DNA from: Pseudonocardia xinjiangensis
GTDB taxonomy: Bacteria > Actinomycetota > Actinomycetes > Mycobacteriales > Pseudonocardiaceae
Direction: 5' to 3'
DNA length: 64,000 nucleotides
Assembly (NCBI RefSeq): GCF_012911925.1
Contig: NZ_JAAXKY010000011.1
Coordinates: 21,902 to 85,901 of the forward strand
This document shows positions 53,333-63,913 of the stretch, piece by piece. Each line of letters begins with the position of its first letter. Positions within the stretch are counted from its first letter, which is position 1. The notes beneath the pieces were generated by a model that made no database searches, was not told the DNA's origin, and was given only the letters and a program-made list of their open reading frames with translations. Made by a program: the position numbers and the translations under genes.

Positions 53333-53406
53333 CGCATGCCCTCGCTGCGCTCGGGCGACGCTTCGCGGTGGCGCTGTGCCGATGATTCGCTCGCAGGCTC
53401 ACTCAT
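53329..53406 (-). repeat. repeat-like 25-codon upstream frame of pncB
   Basis: A frame from ATG 53406 ([11 protein letters not shown]...EGMR) ends in TGA that overlaps the pncB ATG. The start context CACTCATCGC is repeated at both ends (53327-53336 and 53400-53409). Such ATGAGTGAG...GAGCGCAGCGAGG sequences are familiar extragenic repeats in actinomycetes, so this may be an inserted repeat that also works as a coupled leader. Confidence 0.45.
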
Positions 53407-53478
53407 CGCTTAACCCCATGGCGTTCACCATGTCCCGACCCTATGTTGCCGTGCACCTTCTGGACCCGGGGTGTCACC

Positions 53479-53784
53479 ATGGACGTTATGGCCGCGCCGC
53501 TACCCGCACCCACGCGCCAGGTGGACCCGGAGCTCGCCGAGGACTCGGTGGTCGACACGCCCTGGCAGGCGATCGTGTGGAACGACCCAGTCAACCTCAT
53601 GTCCTACGTCACCTACGTCCTGCAGAAGCTCTTCGGCTACCCCGAGCCGAAGGCCACCGCGCTGATGCTCGACGTGCACCACAAGGGCAAGGCTGCGGTC
53701 TCGGCAGGCGACAAGGACAAGATCGAGGCCGACGTGGCCAAACTGCACGCGGCCGGTCTCTGGGCCACCATGCAGCGCGCATGA
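53479..53784 (+). CDS. clpS: ATP-dependent Clp protease adaptor
   Basis: A 101-residue ClpS that delivers N-degron substrates to the ClpC/ClpA unfoldase. The disordered N-terminus is followed by the core (about 30-101): [25 protein letters not shown] includes the substrate-pocket Asn-Asp, and [13 protein letters not shown] the pocket histidines. ATG 53479 or ATG 53488 may be the start. Its stop overlaps the DUF2017 ATG (ATGA). It is divergent from pncB, as in M. tuberculosis (Rv1331). Confidence 0.93.
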   Translation: MDVMAAPLPAPTRQVDPELAEDSVVDTPWQAIVWNDPVNLMSYVTYVLQKLFGYPEPKATALMLDVHHKGKAAVSAGDKDKIEADVAKLHAAGLWATMQRA

Positions 53785-54332
53785 ACGGCTGGAAGCGCTC
53801 CGGGCGGGGAGCCAAGGCCCGGCTGGTCGCGTCGCTCGAGGCACAGGAGGCCGCCGTGCTGCGCGGCCTGGTGGGCGAGGTCCGGCAGATCCTCGCCGGC
53901 CGTGCCGACGACAACCCGGCCGACGAGCTCGCGATCCTCACCGGCATGCGCACCGGGCCCTCCACCCGGCCCACCGACCGGGTCCTCGCGCGGCTGCTGC
54001 CCGACTTCACCACCGAGGACACCGACCTCGCCGCCGGCCTGCGCTCCCTGCACGAGCCCGAGCTGATCGAGGCCAAGGACTCCAACGCCGCCGTGGTGCT
54101 CGAGACGTTGCCCGAGTCGGGCGGCCGGGTGGAGCTCACCCCCGACCAGGCCGACGCCTGGCTCGCCTCGCTCAACGACGTGCGGCTCGCCCTCGGCACC
54201 GCACTCGACGTGAGCGAGGACATGCCCGAGCAGCTCCCGTCGGACGACCCGCGCGCCACCCACATGGGCGTCTACCACTGGCTCACCTTCGTGCAGGACG
54301 CGCTGGTGCAGACGAGGATGCAGATCCGGTAG
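53781..54332 (+). CDS. DUF2017 family protein
   Basis: A 183-residue protein of the DUF2017 family, regularly encoded directly behind clpS in actinobacteria (Rv1332 position). The sequence is acidic and mostly helical, with segments [20 protein letters not shown] (about 18-37), [28 protein letters not shown] and [18 protein letters not shown] 53781 overlaps the clpS stop. Its function is not established; the constant coupling suggests a role tied to Clp proteolysis. Confidence 0.85.
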   Translation: MNGWKRSGRGAKARLVASLEAQEAAVLRGLVGEVRQILAGRADDNPADELAILTGMRTGPSTRPTDRVLARLLPDFTTEDTDLAAGLRSLHEPELIEAKDSNAAVVLETLPESGGRVELTPDQADAWLASLNDVRLALGTALDVSEDMPEQLPSDDPRATHMGVYHWLTFVQDALVQTRMQIR

Positions 54333-54386
54333 CGGTACGGGGTGTGAGCCGTCCCGTGCGGAGTGCACCGAGGCGGTGTCGAGCCG

Positions 54387-54392
54387 TACGCT
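54387..54392 (+). promoter_or_regulatory. leaderless-type -10 box (TACGCT) for mec
   Basis: TACGCT is followed by 6 nt and GTG 54399, supporting that start over in-frame codons further upstream. Confidence 0.5.
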
Positions 54393-54398
54393 GGTGTG

Positions 54399-54878
54399 GT
54401 GCTGGTGATTCGAGCCGATCTCGTTGCGGAGATCGTCGCCCACGCCCGCCGGGACCACCCCGACGAGGCGTGCGGTGTCATCGCCGGACCCGAGGGCTCG
54501 GACCGGCCGGAGCGGTTCGTCCCGATGCTCAACGCGGCCCGGTCGCCCACCTTCTACGAGTTCGACTCCGGCGATCTGCTCCGGCTCTACCGCGAGATGG
54601 ACGCCCGTGGCGAGGTGCCCGTGGTGATCTACCACTCGCACACGGCCACCGAGGCCCACCCGTCGCGCACCGACATCTCCCTCGCCTCCGAGCCCGAGGC
54701 GCACTACGTGCTCGTGTCCACGCGTGACGAGGCCGAGCCGAACCACGCGGGGCACGAGCTCCGGTCGTTCCGGATCGTGGACGGTGTGGTCACCGAGGAA
54801 CAGGTCGACGTCGTGGAGACTTACATGTTCGCGCACACGGGCGCGGACGACGTCCCCGACAGGGACGCGTCGGTCTGA
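54399..54878 (+). CDS. mec: JAMM/MPN metalloprotease, CysO-cysteine peptidase
   Basis: A 159-residue M67 (JAB/MPN+) zinc protease. The motif is complete: E in HPDEACGVI (about 22) and HSH-x7-S-x2-D in YHSHTATEAHPSRTD (about 76-90). By gene order and family it is the Mec of the CysO-dependent cysteine pathway, releasing cysteine from the C-terminus of the CysO carrier (Rv1334). cysO and cysM follow on the same strand, 49 and 31 nt apart, forming one operon. Confidence 0.92.
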   Translation: MLVIRADLVAEIVAHARRDHPDEACGVIAGPEGSDRPERFVPMLNAARSPTFYEFDSGDLLRLYREMDARGEVPVVIYHSHTATEAHPSRTDISLASEPEAHYVLVSTRDEAEPNHAGHELRSFRIVDGVVTEEQVDVVETYMFAHTGADDVPDRDASV

Positions 54879-54927
54879 CGCCCGCCCTTTCCGCGACCGC
54901 CCGAACGATCCGACCTGGAGCATCACC

Positions 54928-56182
<1,255 letters not shown>

Positions 56183-56263
56183 CCGCCGACGAGTGGTTGA
56201 ACAAGCGACGATCTCTTGTGGGTGGGCGCGCCGGCGCCGATATGATCTCGCCACTCTGATGCA

Positions 56264-56278
56264 CTCACCGTCGGTGAG
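56264..56278. promoter_or_regulatory. palindrome upstream of araC-type gene
   Basis: CTCACCG-T-CGGTGAG lies between a TATGAT -10 box (56241-56246) and the GTG at 56300, inside the transcribed leader, so it may be an autoregulatory site. Confidence 0.35.
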
Positions 56279-56299
56279 GGACGGCCGACAGGAGCTGGC

Positions 56300-57289
56300 G
56301 TGCTCTCGAGGTTCTCACTCGACGCCGTGCCGGCGCCGCTTCGGCCGCAGGCGCTACGTGATGCGTTCGCGCAGAACCCGATGCCCGTCCAGGTCCGGTT
56401 CCGCCGGACCACCGACGTCCGGGCCGCGTTCGCGACCGCCGCACTGGGCCGGGTGCGTGTCGAACGCTTCAACGTCCAGGGCGTCACCGGGACGGCTCTT
56501 CGTGAGCTCACCACCGACGACACCGCTGTCGAGCCGGCGGTCACCCTGCATTGGCTCCACCGGGGGGCGCTCACGATCCACCACGACGATCAGGCGTTCT
56601 CCCTCACCCCTCGATCCATGTCGTTCACCAGCGCGGACCTGCCGCTGCGGATGACTCAGGACCACGAGTGCGTGATGACGACGATCACCGTGCCGTACCA
56701 GGAGCTGCGGCTTCCGGTCTCCGTCATCCGCGCGGCCCTGAACCGGCCCTTCGACGACTCCGAACCCGTCGCGGCCACCGTCGTGGCCCTCGTCGACCGC
56801 CTGACGACCGACCTGGCCGACGCGCCCGACCAGCCATGGGAGGTGATGGAACAGGCGGTCATCGGGCTGATGCGTGCGCTCGTGCTCCTCACCACCGGGA
56901 ACGAGCGGGCCGCGAGCGGGCCGCTCGCGGAGAGCCTCGGTGAGCGCATCGTGGCCTACATCGATCGGCACGCCCTCGACGGATCGCTCGACGCCGCACA
57001 CATCGCGGCAGCTCACAGCATCTCCGTGCGATACCTCTACCTGATCCTCCGCCGGCGCGAGGTCAGCCTGGGCGAACACATCCGCTCCCGACGGCTCGAC
57101 CACGCCGCCAAGCTGCTGAGCGACCCCGCCGCGGCGCACCTGTCCATCGCGGAGATCGCCTACCGTTCCGGCTTCGCCGACCAGGCGCACTTCTCGCGAA
57201 CCTTCGGCAGGCGCTTCGACGTCCCTCCGCGGGAGTGGCGGCTCCGCGCGACAGCGCGAACGCGGGCAGGCGTCGAGAACGACGCCTAG
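56300..57289 (+). CDS. AraC family transcriptional regulator
   Basis: A 329-residue regulator with an N-terminal AraC-binding-like (cupin) domain (about 30-200) and a C-terminal double helix-turn-helix (about 215-320). The recognition segments are LDAAHIAAAHSISVRYLYLILRRR and LSIAEIAYRSGFADQAHFSRTFGRRFDVPPREWR. GTG 56300 follows AGGAG. It heads a three-gene insert (with two alpha/beta hydrolases on the same strand) that separates cysM from the rhomboid gene in an otherwise conserved block, and probably controls those hydrolases. Confidence 0.88.
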   Translation: MLSRFSLDAVPAPLRPQALRDAFAQNPMPVQVRFRRTTDVRAAFATAALGRVRVERFNVQGVTGTALRELTTDDTAVEPAVTLHWLHRGALTIHHDDQAFSLTPRSMSFTSADLPLRMTQDHECVMTTITVPYQELRLPVSVIRAALNRPFDDSEPVAATVVALVDRLTTDLADAPDQPWEVMEQAVIGLMRALVLLTTGNERAASGPLAESLGERIVAYIDRHALDGSLDAAHIAAAHSISVRYLYLILRRREVSLGEHIRSRRLDHAAKLLSDPAAAHLSIAEIAYRSGFADQAHFSRTFGRRFDVPPREWRLRATARTRAGVENDA

Positions 57290-57397
57290 CGCGAACGAGG
57301 TGCTGCGCAGGGTGGAGACACCCTGTGCGCGCTGGTGCAAGACCGGCTGCCGCCACCGCTCCTACCGTCTCCGTGTCCCGACAAGAGGAGCTTCCCC

Positions 57398-58255
57398 ATG
57401 CCGACACTCACCGAGCGCGAACTGGCCGAGATCGAGAGCGCCAACGCCTCGGGCCGCCCGACGGTCGCCTTCGTCCACGGCCTCTGGCTGCTGTCGAGCA
57501 GCTGGGACAAGTGGCGCGCCCACTTCGAGGAGCGCGGCTACGCCACCATCGCACCCGGCTGGCCGGACGACCCGGAGACCGTCGCCGAGGCGCGGCAGGA
57601 CCCCTCGGTCTTCGCCCACAAGATGATCGGCGTCGTCACCGACCACTACCTCGACGCGCTGAGCCGGCTGGAGCGCAAGCCGGGCCTCGTGGGCCACTCC
57701 TTCGGCGGACTCATCGCGCAGAAGCTCGCGGGGGAGGGCGCGGCCACGGCAACCGTCGCCATCGACCCCGCACCCTTCCGCGGCGTCGTGCCCGTCCCGT
57801 GGTCGGCGTTGAGGTCCGGGGCCCCGATCCTGGGTAACCCGGCCAACGCCGGGCGGGCGGTGTCGCTCACCTTCGAGCAGTTCTCCTACGCCTGGGTGAA
57901 CAACCTCGGCGAGGACGAGGCGCGCCGACTGTACGACGAGTACCACGTGGCCGCGGCAGGCGCGCCGCTCTTCCAGGCTGTCACGGCGAACCTCAACCCC
58001 TGGACAGAAGCGCAGGTCGACGTGCACAACCCCGACCGCGGGCCGCTCCTGATCATCGCCGGACAGGCGGACAACACCATTCCGCTCGCCATCACCCACG
58101 CGATGGTGAAGCTGCAGCAGAAGAACGACGGCATCACCGAGATCGCCGAGATCCCCGGCCGCGGTCACTCGCTCACGATCGACCACGGCTGGGCCGAGGT
58201 GGCCGACGTCTCGCTCGCCTTCCTCGACCGCTTCACACCGTCGTCGCTCAGCTGA
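57398..58255 (+). CDS. alpha/beta-fold hydrolase
   Basis: A 285-residue cytoplasmic hydrolase. The oxyanion strand is VAFVHGLWLLSSSWDKW (about 23-39), the nucleophile elbow GHSFGG (Ser about 110), the acid in LLIIAGQADNTIP (about 230-242) and the histidine in GRGHSLTIDHGW. Sequence pattern WPDDPETVAEAR and the lid VPWSALRSGAPILGNPAN are shared by a group of actinobacterial esterase-like proteins. ATG 57398 follows AGAGGAG by 7 nt. It is likely regulated by the adjacent AraC-type protein. The substrate is unknown. Confidence 0.85.
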   Translation: MPTLTERELAEIESANASGRPTVAFVHGLWLLSSSWDKWRAHFEERGYATIAPGWPDDPETVAEARQDPSVFAHKMIGVVTDHYLDALSRLERKPGLVGHSFGGLIAQKLAGEGAATATVAIDPAPFRGVVPVPWSALRSGAPILGNPANAGRAVSLTFEQFSYAWVNNLGEDEARRLYDEYHVAAAGAPLFQAVTANLNPWTEAQVDVHNPDRGPLLIIAGQADNTIPLAITHAMVKLQQKNDGITEIAEIPGRGHSLTIDHGWAEVADVSLAFLDRFTPSSLS

Positions 58256-58390
58256 CCAGCGCGGTTCACCCTGACAAGCAACGGTGCGGAGAGCAGGATC
58301 GGGGCAGCCGCTTCGCCCGGTGTGCGACGTGCGAAGCCGGGATCAGCAGCCGACACAGCAGCGACGGCACCACATTCCTCGGAGGAAACC

Positions 58391-59215
58391 ATGACCACCA
58401 TCACCACGACGGACGGCACGGAGATCTACTACAAGGACTGGGGGTCCGGGCAACCCATAGTGTTCAGCCACGGCTGGCCGCTCTCGGCCGACGACTGGGA
58501 CACCCAGATGTTGTTCTTCCTCGAGCACGGCTACCGCGTGATCGCGCACGACCGGCGTGGGCACGGCCGCTCGACCCAGACCAGCGGCGGGCACGACATG
58601 GACCACTACGCCGCCGACCTGGCCGCCCTGACCGAACACCTCGATCTGCGCGACGCCATCCACGTCGGCCACTCCACCGGCGGTGGCGAGGTGGCCCACT
58701 ACATCGGGCAGCACGGTGAGGAGCGCGTCAGCCGGGCGGTGCTCATCAGCGCGGTGCCTCCGATCATGGTGCAGACCGAGAGCAACCCGGGCGGCCTGCC
58801 CAAGAGCGTGTTCGACGACCTGCAGGCCCAGCTGGCCGCCAACCGGTCCGAGTTCTACCGGGCCCTCCCGACGGGGCCGTTCTACGGCTACAACCGTCCC
58901 GGCGCGACGGCATCGGAAGCGATCATCGAGAACTGGTGGCGGCAGGGGATGATGGGCGGGGCGAAGGCCCACTACGACGGCATCGTCGCGTTCTCCCAGA
59001 CCGACTTCACCGAGGACCTGAAGCGGATCACGGTGCCCGTCCTGGTCATGCACGGCGAGGACGACCAGATCGTCCCCTACGCCGACTCCGGGCCGCTGTC
59101 CGCGGAACTCGTGCAGAACGGGACCCTCAAGAGCTACCCCGGGTTCCCGCACGGCATGCCGACCACCGAAGCCGCGACGATCAACGCCGATCTTCTGGAG
59201 TGGCTGCAGTCCTGA
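58391..59215 (+). CDS. alpha/beta hydrolase of the non-haem chloroperoxidase/arylesterase group
   Basis: A 274-residue protein closely matching bacterial non-haem haloperoxidase-like esterases. It has [16 protein letters not shown] (about 25-40), the nucleophile GHSTGGGE (Ser about 98), the acid in [16 protein letters not shown] (about 219-234) and histidine in FPHGMPTT (about 254-261). Despite the name, the natural role is usually hydrolysis of esters or lactones, with perhydrolysis as a side reaction. ATG 58391 follows GGAGGAAA. It is the last gene of the AraC-hydrolase insert and ends in a terminator hairpin. Confidence 0.88.
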   Translation: MTTITTTDGTEIYYKDWGSGQPIVFSHGWPLSADDWDTQMLFFLEHGYRVIAHDRRGHGRSTQTSGGHDMDHYAADLAALTEHLDLRDAIHVGHSTGGGEVAHYIGQHGEERVSRAVLISAVPPIMVQTESNPGGLPKSVFDDLQAQLAANRSEFYRALPTGPFYGYNRPGATASEAIIENWWRQGMMGGAKAHYDGIVAFSQTDFTEDLKRITVPVLVMHGEDDQIVPYADSGPLSAELVQNGTLKSYPGFPHGMPTTEAATINADLLEWLQS

Positions 59216-59222
59216 TCCGGGC

Positions 59223-59240
59223 CGTCAGGCCTACCTGACG
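59223..59240. terminator. short GC-rich hairpin after hydrolase gene
   Basis: CGTCAGG-CCTA-CCTGACG is a perfect 7-bp stem with a tetraloop, 8 nt after the stop at 59215. Confidence 0.5.
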
Positions 59241-59369
59241 CGGCGCGGTCACCGGATGGTGCGGTGGCCGCGTCGCTCGGCGCGGCGGCCGGCCGTCCGA
59301 CGGCGGGTTCCGCCGGCCGGCCCCCCTGAAGGAACCCTGAAAGGCCCTGGAAGACCGGCGATCCGCGGG

Positions 59370-59375
59370 TAGCCT
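59370..59375 (+). promoter_or_regulatory. leaderless-type -10 box (TAGCCT) for rhomboid gene
   Basis: TAGCCT is followed by 7 nt and ATG 59383. Confidence 0.45.
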
Positions 59376-59382
59376 CGGTCAC

Positions 59383-60015
59383 ATGGTCGTCCCTGCGCCC
59401 GCGTCCCGCCGGTCGATCGCCCGGGTGCTCCCGCCCTCGCCGGTGCTCGCGCTGTTCACGATGCTCTTCTTCGCCGGGCTGCTCTACGTGTCCGAGGCCG
59501 TCGACCAGCTCTCGGGACTGCGTCTGGACAACGACGGCATCGTGCCGCGTTCGGTGGACGGGCTCGACGGGATCCTGTGGGCCCCGCTGCTCCACGCGGG
59601 GTGGCCGCACCTGCTGGCCAACACCATCCCGTTCCTCGTCTTCGGGTTCCTCGCCATGGCGGGCGGGATCCGGCAGTTCGTGTTCGTGACCGCCACGATC
59701 TGGCTGCTGGGCGGGCTCGGCGTGTGGCTGATCGGGCCGCCGAACACGTCCACGATCGGGGCGTCCGGGGTGATCTTCGGGTGGCTGGTGTTCCTGCTCG
59801 CCCGCGGGTTCTTCGCCCGCAGCGGCCGCCAGATCGTGCTGGGTGTGGTGCTGTTCGTGATCTGGGGAGGCATCCTGTTCGGGATCCTGCCCGGGCAGCC
59901 GGGCATCTCCTGGCAGGCCCACCTGTTCGGGGCGCTGGCCGGCCTGCTCGCCGCCCGGCTCGTGGCGCAGGCCGACCGCCGCCGCTCCCGGCCGGCCCCT
60001 GCCCTGGGCGCCTAG
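59383..60015 (+). CDS. rhomboid family intramembrane serine protease
   Basis: A 210-residue membrane protein with about six hydrophobic spans. The catalytic serine motif is in [14 protein letters not shown] (GASG, about 124-137) and the catalytic histidine in [15 protein letters not shown] (about 177-191). The conserved first-loop [18 protein letters not shown] (about 72-89) is also present. It cleaves membrane proteins within the bilayer; its targets are unknown. It corresponds to Rv1337, between cysM and murI. Confidence 0.92.
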   Translation: MVVPAPASRRSIARVLPPSPVLALFTMLFFAGLLYVSEAVDQLSGLRLDNDGIVPRSVDGLDGILWAPLLHAGWPHLLANTIPFLVFGFLAMAGGIRQFVFVTATIWLLGGLGVWLIGPPNTSTIGASGVIFGWLVFLLARGFFARSGRQIVLGVVLFVIWGGILFGILPGQPGISWQAHLFGALAGLLAARLVAQADRRRSRPAPALGA

Positions 60016-60018
60016 AAT
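60013..60018 (+). promoter_or_regulatory. leaderless-type -10 box (TAGAAT) for murI
   Basis: TAGAAT overlaps the rhomboid stop codon and is followed by 7 nt and GTG 60026, so murI can be transcribed on its own. Confidence 0.5.
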
Positions 60019-60025
60019 TCCCGCC

Positions 60026-60868
60026 GTGACCCCAGGGATCGACGCGCCGATCGGCATCTTCGACTCGGGCGTCGGCGGTCTGACGGTGACGCGGGCGGTG
60101 ATCGACCTGCTGCCCGCCGAGCAGGTCGTCTACGTCGGTGACACCGCGCACGGCCCCTACGGCCCGCTGCGGATCGCCGACATCCGCCGCTACGCGCTCG
60201 AGGTCGGCGACGCGCTCCAGGAGCGCGGGGTCAAGGCGCTGGTCGTGGCGTGCAACTCCGCCTCGGCGGCCTGCCTTCCCGACATCCGCGAGCGCTACCC
60301 GGTGCCGGTCGTCGAGGTCGTGCGTCCCGCCGTCCGCCGGGCCGTCGCGGCCACGCGCAACGGCCGGATCGGGGTCATCGGCACCCGCGCCACCATCGTG
60401 TCCGGGGCCTACACCGACTCGTTCGCGGCGGCCCGCGACGTCGAGGTCACGGCCGTGGCGTGCCCGCGCTTCGTCGACTTCGTCGAGCGCGGCATGACCA
60501 GCGGGCGGCAGATCCTCGGCCTCGCCCAGAGCTACCTCGAGCCGCTGCAGCGGGCCGAGGTCGACACGGTCGTGCTCGGCTGCACCCACTACCCGCTGCT
60601 CGCGGGCGTGTTGCAGATCGTGCTGGGCCCCGACGTCACGCTGGTGTCCAGTGCCGACGAGACGGCCAAGGACCTCGTGCGCGTGCTCATGGACAGCGAC
60701 CTCGCCCGCGACCCGGCCGGGCCGCGACCCGGCCCGCACCAGTTCCTCGCCACCGGCGACCCGGAGCCGTTCCGCAGGCTCGGGCGCCGCTTCCTCGGCC
60801 CGGAGATCGGCACGGTGTCCGCGCTGGCCACCCACCCCGCCGTCGTGCCTGCTTCGACCGCGGGCTGA
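60026..60868 (+). CDS. murI: glutamate racemase
   Basis: A 280-residue cofactor-independent racemase that supplies D-glutamate for peptidoglycan. The two catalytic cysteines are in VVACNSASA (about 74) and [10 protein letters not shown] (about 185), with [10 protein letters not shown] near the N-terminus (about 11-20) and [14 protein letters not shown] 60026 follows a TAGAAT box by 7 nt. It matches Rv1338 in order. Confidence 0.95.
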   Translation: MTPGIDAPIGIFDSGVGGLTVTRAVIDLLPAEQVVYVGDTAHGPYGPLRIADIRRYALEVGDALQERGVKALVVACNSASAACLPDIRERYPVPVVEVVRPAVRRAVAATRNGRIGVIGTRATIVSGAYTDSFAAARDVEVTAVACPRFVDFVERGMTSGRQILGLAQSYLEPLQRAEVDTVVLGCTHYPLLAGVLQIVLGPDVTLVSSADETAKDLVRVLMDSDLARDPAGPRPGPHQFLATGDPEPFRRLGRRFLGPEIGTVSALATHPAVVPASTAG

Positions 60869-60903
60869 GGGAGGCTGACCAGGTTCCGCGGCCGGCCGGC
60901 GGG

Positions 60904-60909
60904 TAGCGT
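60904..60909 (+). promoter_or_regulatory. leaderless-type -10 box (TAGCGT) for membrane-protein pair
   Basis: TAGCGT is followed by 8 nt and GTG 60918. Confidence 0.4.
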
Positions 60910-60917
60910 CACCCACC

Positions 60918-61280
60918 GTGATCGACGCCCTGGAGATACTGGTGCTCGTCGCGACCGGTGCCCTGGCGGTCTTCGGAGTGGTGCTCACGATCCTGAACCG
61001 CCCCCCGGACCGCACGATGCGCCTCGCGGTCGGTGCCGTCGAGGTACTGCTCGTCGTGCAGGCGGCCATCGCGGCCGTCCGGGTGTTCTCCGGCACCGCG
61101 CTGCCGGAGACGCAGACGTTCCTGATCTATCTGGTCGTGTCGGTGTGCGTGCTGCCGATCGCCACCCAGTTCGCCACGGCCGAGCCCACCCGCTGGGGCG
61201 GCACCGTCATCGCCGTCGGCGCGATCGCCACCGCCGTGGCCGTGTGGAGGCTGCAGGGACTGTGGCTCGCCGGTGCCTGA
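60918..61280 (+). CDS. hypothetical four-span membrane protein
   Basis: A 120-residue protein with four hydrophobic spans (about 5-25, 35-55, 68-88 and 94-112) and short loops, and no recognised domain. The end overlaps the next membrane-protein gene by 8 bp, so the two are probably partners. Its position between murI and the MBL gene is an addition relative to M. tuberculosis order, where comparable small membrane proteins lie near rdgB. Confidence 0.75.
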   Translation: MIDALEILVLVATGALAVFGVVLTILNRPPDRTMRLAVGAVEVLLVVQAAIAAVRVFSGTALPETQTFLIYLVVSVCVLPIATQFATAEPTRWGGTVIAVGAIATAVAVWRLQGLWLAGA

Positions 61281-61674
61281 GCCCGCCCGCGCCACCTCGT
61301 CCGGCCCTGGCCGGGTGCTGATCGCCGTCTACGGCGTCTTCGCCCTGTCGGCCACCGCACGTGCGCTCGTGCAGATCGCCACGAAGTTCCACGAGGCTCC
61401 GCTCGCCTTCCTGCTCTCCCTGGTGGCGGGCATCGTCTACATCCTGGCGACGATCGGTCTCAACGGCCGTGGACCAGGCGCCCGCAGGCTGGCCTGGGCA
61501 GCTGTCGGGTTCGAGCTGGCCGGGGTGCTGATCGTCGGCACCCTCACCGTGCTCGACGCCGCCGACTTCCCCGACGACACCGTGTGGTCGGTGTACGGGC
61601 GGGGCTACGGCTTCGTGCCGCTGGTCCTCCCGTTCATCGGGCTGTGGTGGCTGCGGCACACGCGCGCGCGTTAG
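61273..61674 (+). CDS. hypothetical membrane protein
   Basis: A 133-residue protein with about four hydrophobic spans (about 12-33, 42-62, 72-94 and 108-126) separated by short basic loops, ending in RHTRAR. GTG 61273 overlaps the preceding gene by 8 bp, with translational coupling likely. No family is recognised. Confidence 0.72.
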   Translation: MPEPARATSSGPGRVLIAVYGVFALSATARALVQIATKFHEAPLAFLLSLVAGIVYILATIGLNGRGPGARRLAWAAVGFELAGVLIVGTLTVLDAADFPDDTVWSVYGRGYGFVPLVLPFIGLWWLRHTRAR

Positions 61675-61677
61675 CGT
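61672..61677 (+). promoter_or_regulatory. leaderless-type -10 box (TAGCGT) for MBL gene
   Basis: TAGCGT starts inside the preceding stop codon and is followed by 7 nt and ATG 61685, supporting this start over the in-frame upstream GTG. Confidence 0.45.
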
Positions 61678-61684
61678 GCAGCCC

Positions 61685-62470
61685 ATGAGGTTGATCGTGT
61701 TGGGCTGCTCCGGGAGCGGCCCGGGCCCGGACTCGCCGGCGTCGGGCTACCTCCTCGAGGCCGGCGACACGCGGCTGGTGATGGACCTCGGCAACGGCAC
61801 GCTCAGTGCGCTGCAACGCCACCTCGACCCGTGGGCACTCGACGGCGTGCTGTTCAGCCACCTGCACCCCGACCACTGCGCCGACTTCGCCTCGCTCGTC
61901 GTGCACCGCCGCTTCCATCCGCGTCCGCCGTTCGACCCCACCACCCGGCCGCTGCCCGTGCACGCCCCCGCCGAGGCGCCCGACCGGTTCGCCGCGGCCT
62001 ATGCGCCGTCGGCGGCCGAGCGCGCCGCCACCGACCTCGGTGACGTCTTCACCTTCCACCCGCTGTCCGACGGCGGGAACGTCACGGTGGCCGGGGTCGC
62101 GGTGCGGTCCGGGCTGGTGGACCACCCGTGCGAGGCGTACGCGCTGCGGCTGGAGCACGGCGAGCGCAGCCTCGTCTACAGCGGCGACACCGGCCCGTGC
62201 GACGGCCTCGTCGAGCTCGCCCGCGGCGCCGACGTGCTGCTCTGCGAGGCCACGTGGCCCCACGTCACCGAGTGGTGGGAGCAACCGCCGCCCGGGGTGC
62301 ACCTGTCGGGACGGCAGGCAGGTGAGCACGCGGAGGCGGCCGGCGTCGGGCGGCTGCTGCTGACGCACGTCCCGGCCTGGTTCGACGGCGACCAGCTGCT
62401 CGCCGAGGCCAAGGCCGCGTTCAGCGGGCCCGTCGAGCTGGTGGCGCCCGATGCCGCCTACGCGATCTGA
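61685..62470 (+). CDS. metallo-beta-lactamase-fold phosphodiesterase (Rv1339-like)
   Basis: A 261-residue MBL-fold hydrolase. The metal-binding motif is FSHLHPDHCADF (H-x-H-x-D-H, about 59-70), with further ligands in VDHPCEAYAL (about 143-152), YSGDTGPCDGL (about 165-175) and LTHVPAWFD (about 229-237). By gene order (after murI, before rph) and family it corresponds to M. tuberculosis Rv1339, which has been described as an atypical cyclic-AMP phosphodiesterase. Other phosphodiester substrates are possible. Confidence 0.88.
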   Translation: MRLIVLGCSGSGPGPDSPASGYLLEAGDTRLVMDLGNGTLSALQRHLDPWALDGVLFSHLHPDHCADFASLVVHRRFHPRPPFDPTTRPLPVHAPAEAPDRFAAAYAPSAAERAATDLGDVFTFHPLSDGGNVTVAGVAVRSGLVDHPCEAYALRLEHGERSLVYSGDTGPCDGLVELARGADVLLCEATWPHVTEWWEQPPPGVHLSGRQAGEHAEAAGVGRLLLTHVPAWFDGDQLLAEAKAAFSGPVELVAPDAAYAI

Positions 62471-62511
62471 CCCTCGTCCGATCTGACGCCGGGGTTACCC
62501 GACCGGCGACC

Positions 62512-62517
62512 TAAGCT
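62512..62517 (+). promoter_or_regulatory. leaderless-type -10 box (TAAGCT) for rph
   Basis: TAAGCT is followed by 6 nt and GTG 62524. Confidence 0.45.
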
Positions 62518-62523
62518 GGCCCG

Positions 62524-63306
62524 GTGACGCGAACGGATGGCACCCCCCAGGACGGGACCAGGGCAGATGGACGGTCGGACGACCAGCTACGGCCGGTGAC
62601 GATCACCCGCGGGTTCCAGAAGCATCCCGCGGGATCGGTGCTCGTCGAGTTCGGCGACACCAAGGTGCTGTGCGCGGCGAGCGTCACCGAAGGGGTGCCC
62701 CGCTGGCGCAAGGGCTCCGGTCTCGGCTGGGTCACCGCGGAGTACGCGATGCTGCCCTCGGCCACCAACACCCGCAGCGACCGTGAGTCGGTCAAGGGAC
62801 GCATCGGCGGGCGGACCCACGAGATCAGCAGGCTGATCGGCCGCTCGCTGCGGGCGTGCATCGACCTGGCCGCTCTCGGCGAGAACACCATCGCGCTCGA
62901 CTGCGACGTCCTGCAGGCCGACGGCGGCACGCGCACCGCGGCGATCACCGGCGCCTACGTGGCGCTGGCCGACGCCATCACCTGGCTCGGCGCACGCGGC
63001 AGCCTCGCCGATCCCAAGCCGCTGTCCTGCCGCGTCGCCGCGGTGAGCGTGGGTGTGGTCGACGGGCGAGTCCGTCTGGACCTGCCCTACGAGGAGGACT
63101 CCCGCGCCGAGGTCGACACGAACGTCGTCGCCACCGACACCGGCACCCTCATCGAGGTGCAGGGCACCGGCGAGGGCGCCACGTTCACGCGGCGCACGCT
63201 CGACTCCATGCTCGACGTGGCGCTCGCCGGCATCCGGCAGCTCTCCGACCTGCAGGCCGCCGTCCTCGCCGAGCCCTACCCCGGCACGCTGCCGGAGCAG
63301 TCGTGA
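62524..63306 (+). CDS. rph: ribonuclease PH
   Basis: A 260-residue phosphorolytic 3'-5' exoribonuclease that trims tRNA 3' ends. Landmarks are [17 protein letters not shown] (about 38-54), [12 protein letters not shown] (about 78-89), [20 protein letters not shown] (about 96-115) and the active-site [25 protein letters not shown] (about 122-146). GTG 62524 follows TAAGCT by 6 nt. An N-terminal extension of about 20 polar residues precedes the conserved RPVTITRGF. Its stop overlaps the rdgB start (GTGA). Confidence 0.95.
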   Translation: MTRTDGTPQDGTRADGRSDDQLRPVTITRGFQKHPAGSVLVEFGDTKVLCAASVTEGVPRWRKGSGLGWVTAEYAMLPSATNTRSDRESVKGRIGGRTHEISRLIGRSLRACIDLAALGENTIALDCDVLQADGGTRTAAITGAYVALADAITWLGARGSLADPKPLSCRVAAVSVGVVDGRVRLDLPYEEDSRAEVDTNVVATDTGTLIEVQGTGEGATFTRRTLDSMLDVALAGIRQLSDLQAAVLAEPYPGTLPEQS

Positions 63307-63893
63307 AGGTACTGGTCGCCACCCGCAACGCCGGCAAGCTGGCCGAGCTGCGGCGGATGCTCGCGGACGGACCGGTCGAGGTGGTCGGGCTCGCCGACGT
63401 CCCGGAGTTCCCCGACGCCCCCGAGACCGGGGCGACGTTCGCGGAGAACGCACTCGCGAAGGCCCGCGACGCCGCGACGGCCATCGGGCTCCCGTCCGTC
63501 GCCGACGACTCGGGGCTCGCCGTCGACGCGCTGAACGGCATGCCCGGTGTGCTCTCCGCCCGCTGGGCGGGCCGGCACGGGGACGACGAGGCCAACCTGA
63601 AGCTGCTGCTCGGCCAGCTCGCCGACGTCCCCGACGAGCGGATGGGCGCGGCGTTCGTCTGCGCGGCGGCGCTCGTGGTGCCCGGCGGCCTCGAGACCGT
63701 GGTGCACGGCGAGTGGACCGGCCGGATCGTCCGCGAGCCGCGGGGCTCCGGAGGGTTCGGCTACGACCCGATCTTCGTGCCCGACGGGGAGCAGCGCACC
63801 TCGGCCGAGCTGAGCCCCCAGGAGAAGGACGCGGCCTCACACCGCGGCCGCGCCCTGCGCGCCCTGATCCCGCACCTGCGCGACCTCACCTGA
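63303..63893 (+). CDS. rdgB: XTP/dITP diphosphatase (RdgB/HAM1 family)
   Basis: A 196-residue non-canonical purine NTP pyrophosphatase that removes ITP, dITP and XTP from nucleotide pools. Family segments are [16 protein letters not shown] (about 4-19), [15 protein letters not shown] (about 44-58), [25 protein letters not shown] (about 66-90) and [11 protein letters not shown] (about 146-156). GTG 63303 overlaps the rph stop. This is the final gene of the conserved block (Rv1341). Confidence 0.95.
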   Translation: MKVLVATRNAGKLAELRRMLADGPVEVVGLADVPEFPDAPETGATFAENALAKARDAATAIGLPSVADDSGLAVDALNGMPGVLSARWAGRHGDDEANLKLLLGQLADVPDERMGAAFVCAAALVVPGGLETVVHGEWTGRIVREPRGSGGFGYDPIFVPDGEQRTSAELSPQEKDAASHRGRALRALIPHLRDLT

Positions 63894-63913
63894 GACCCGC
63901 ACCCGGTCGGCGG

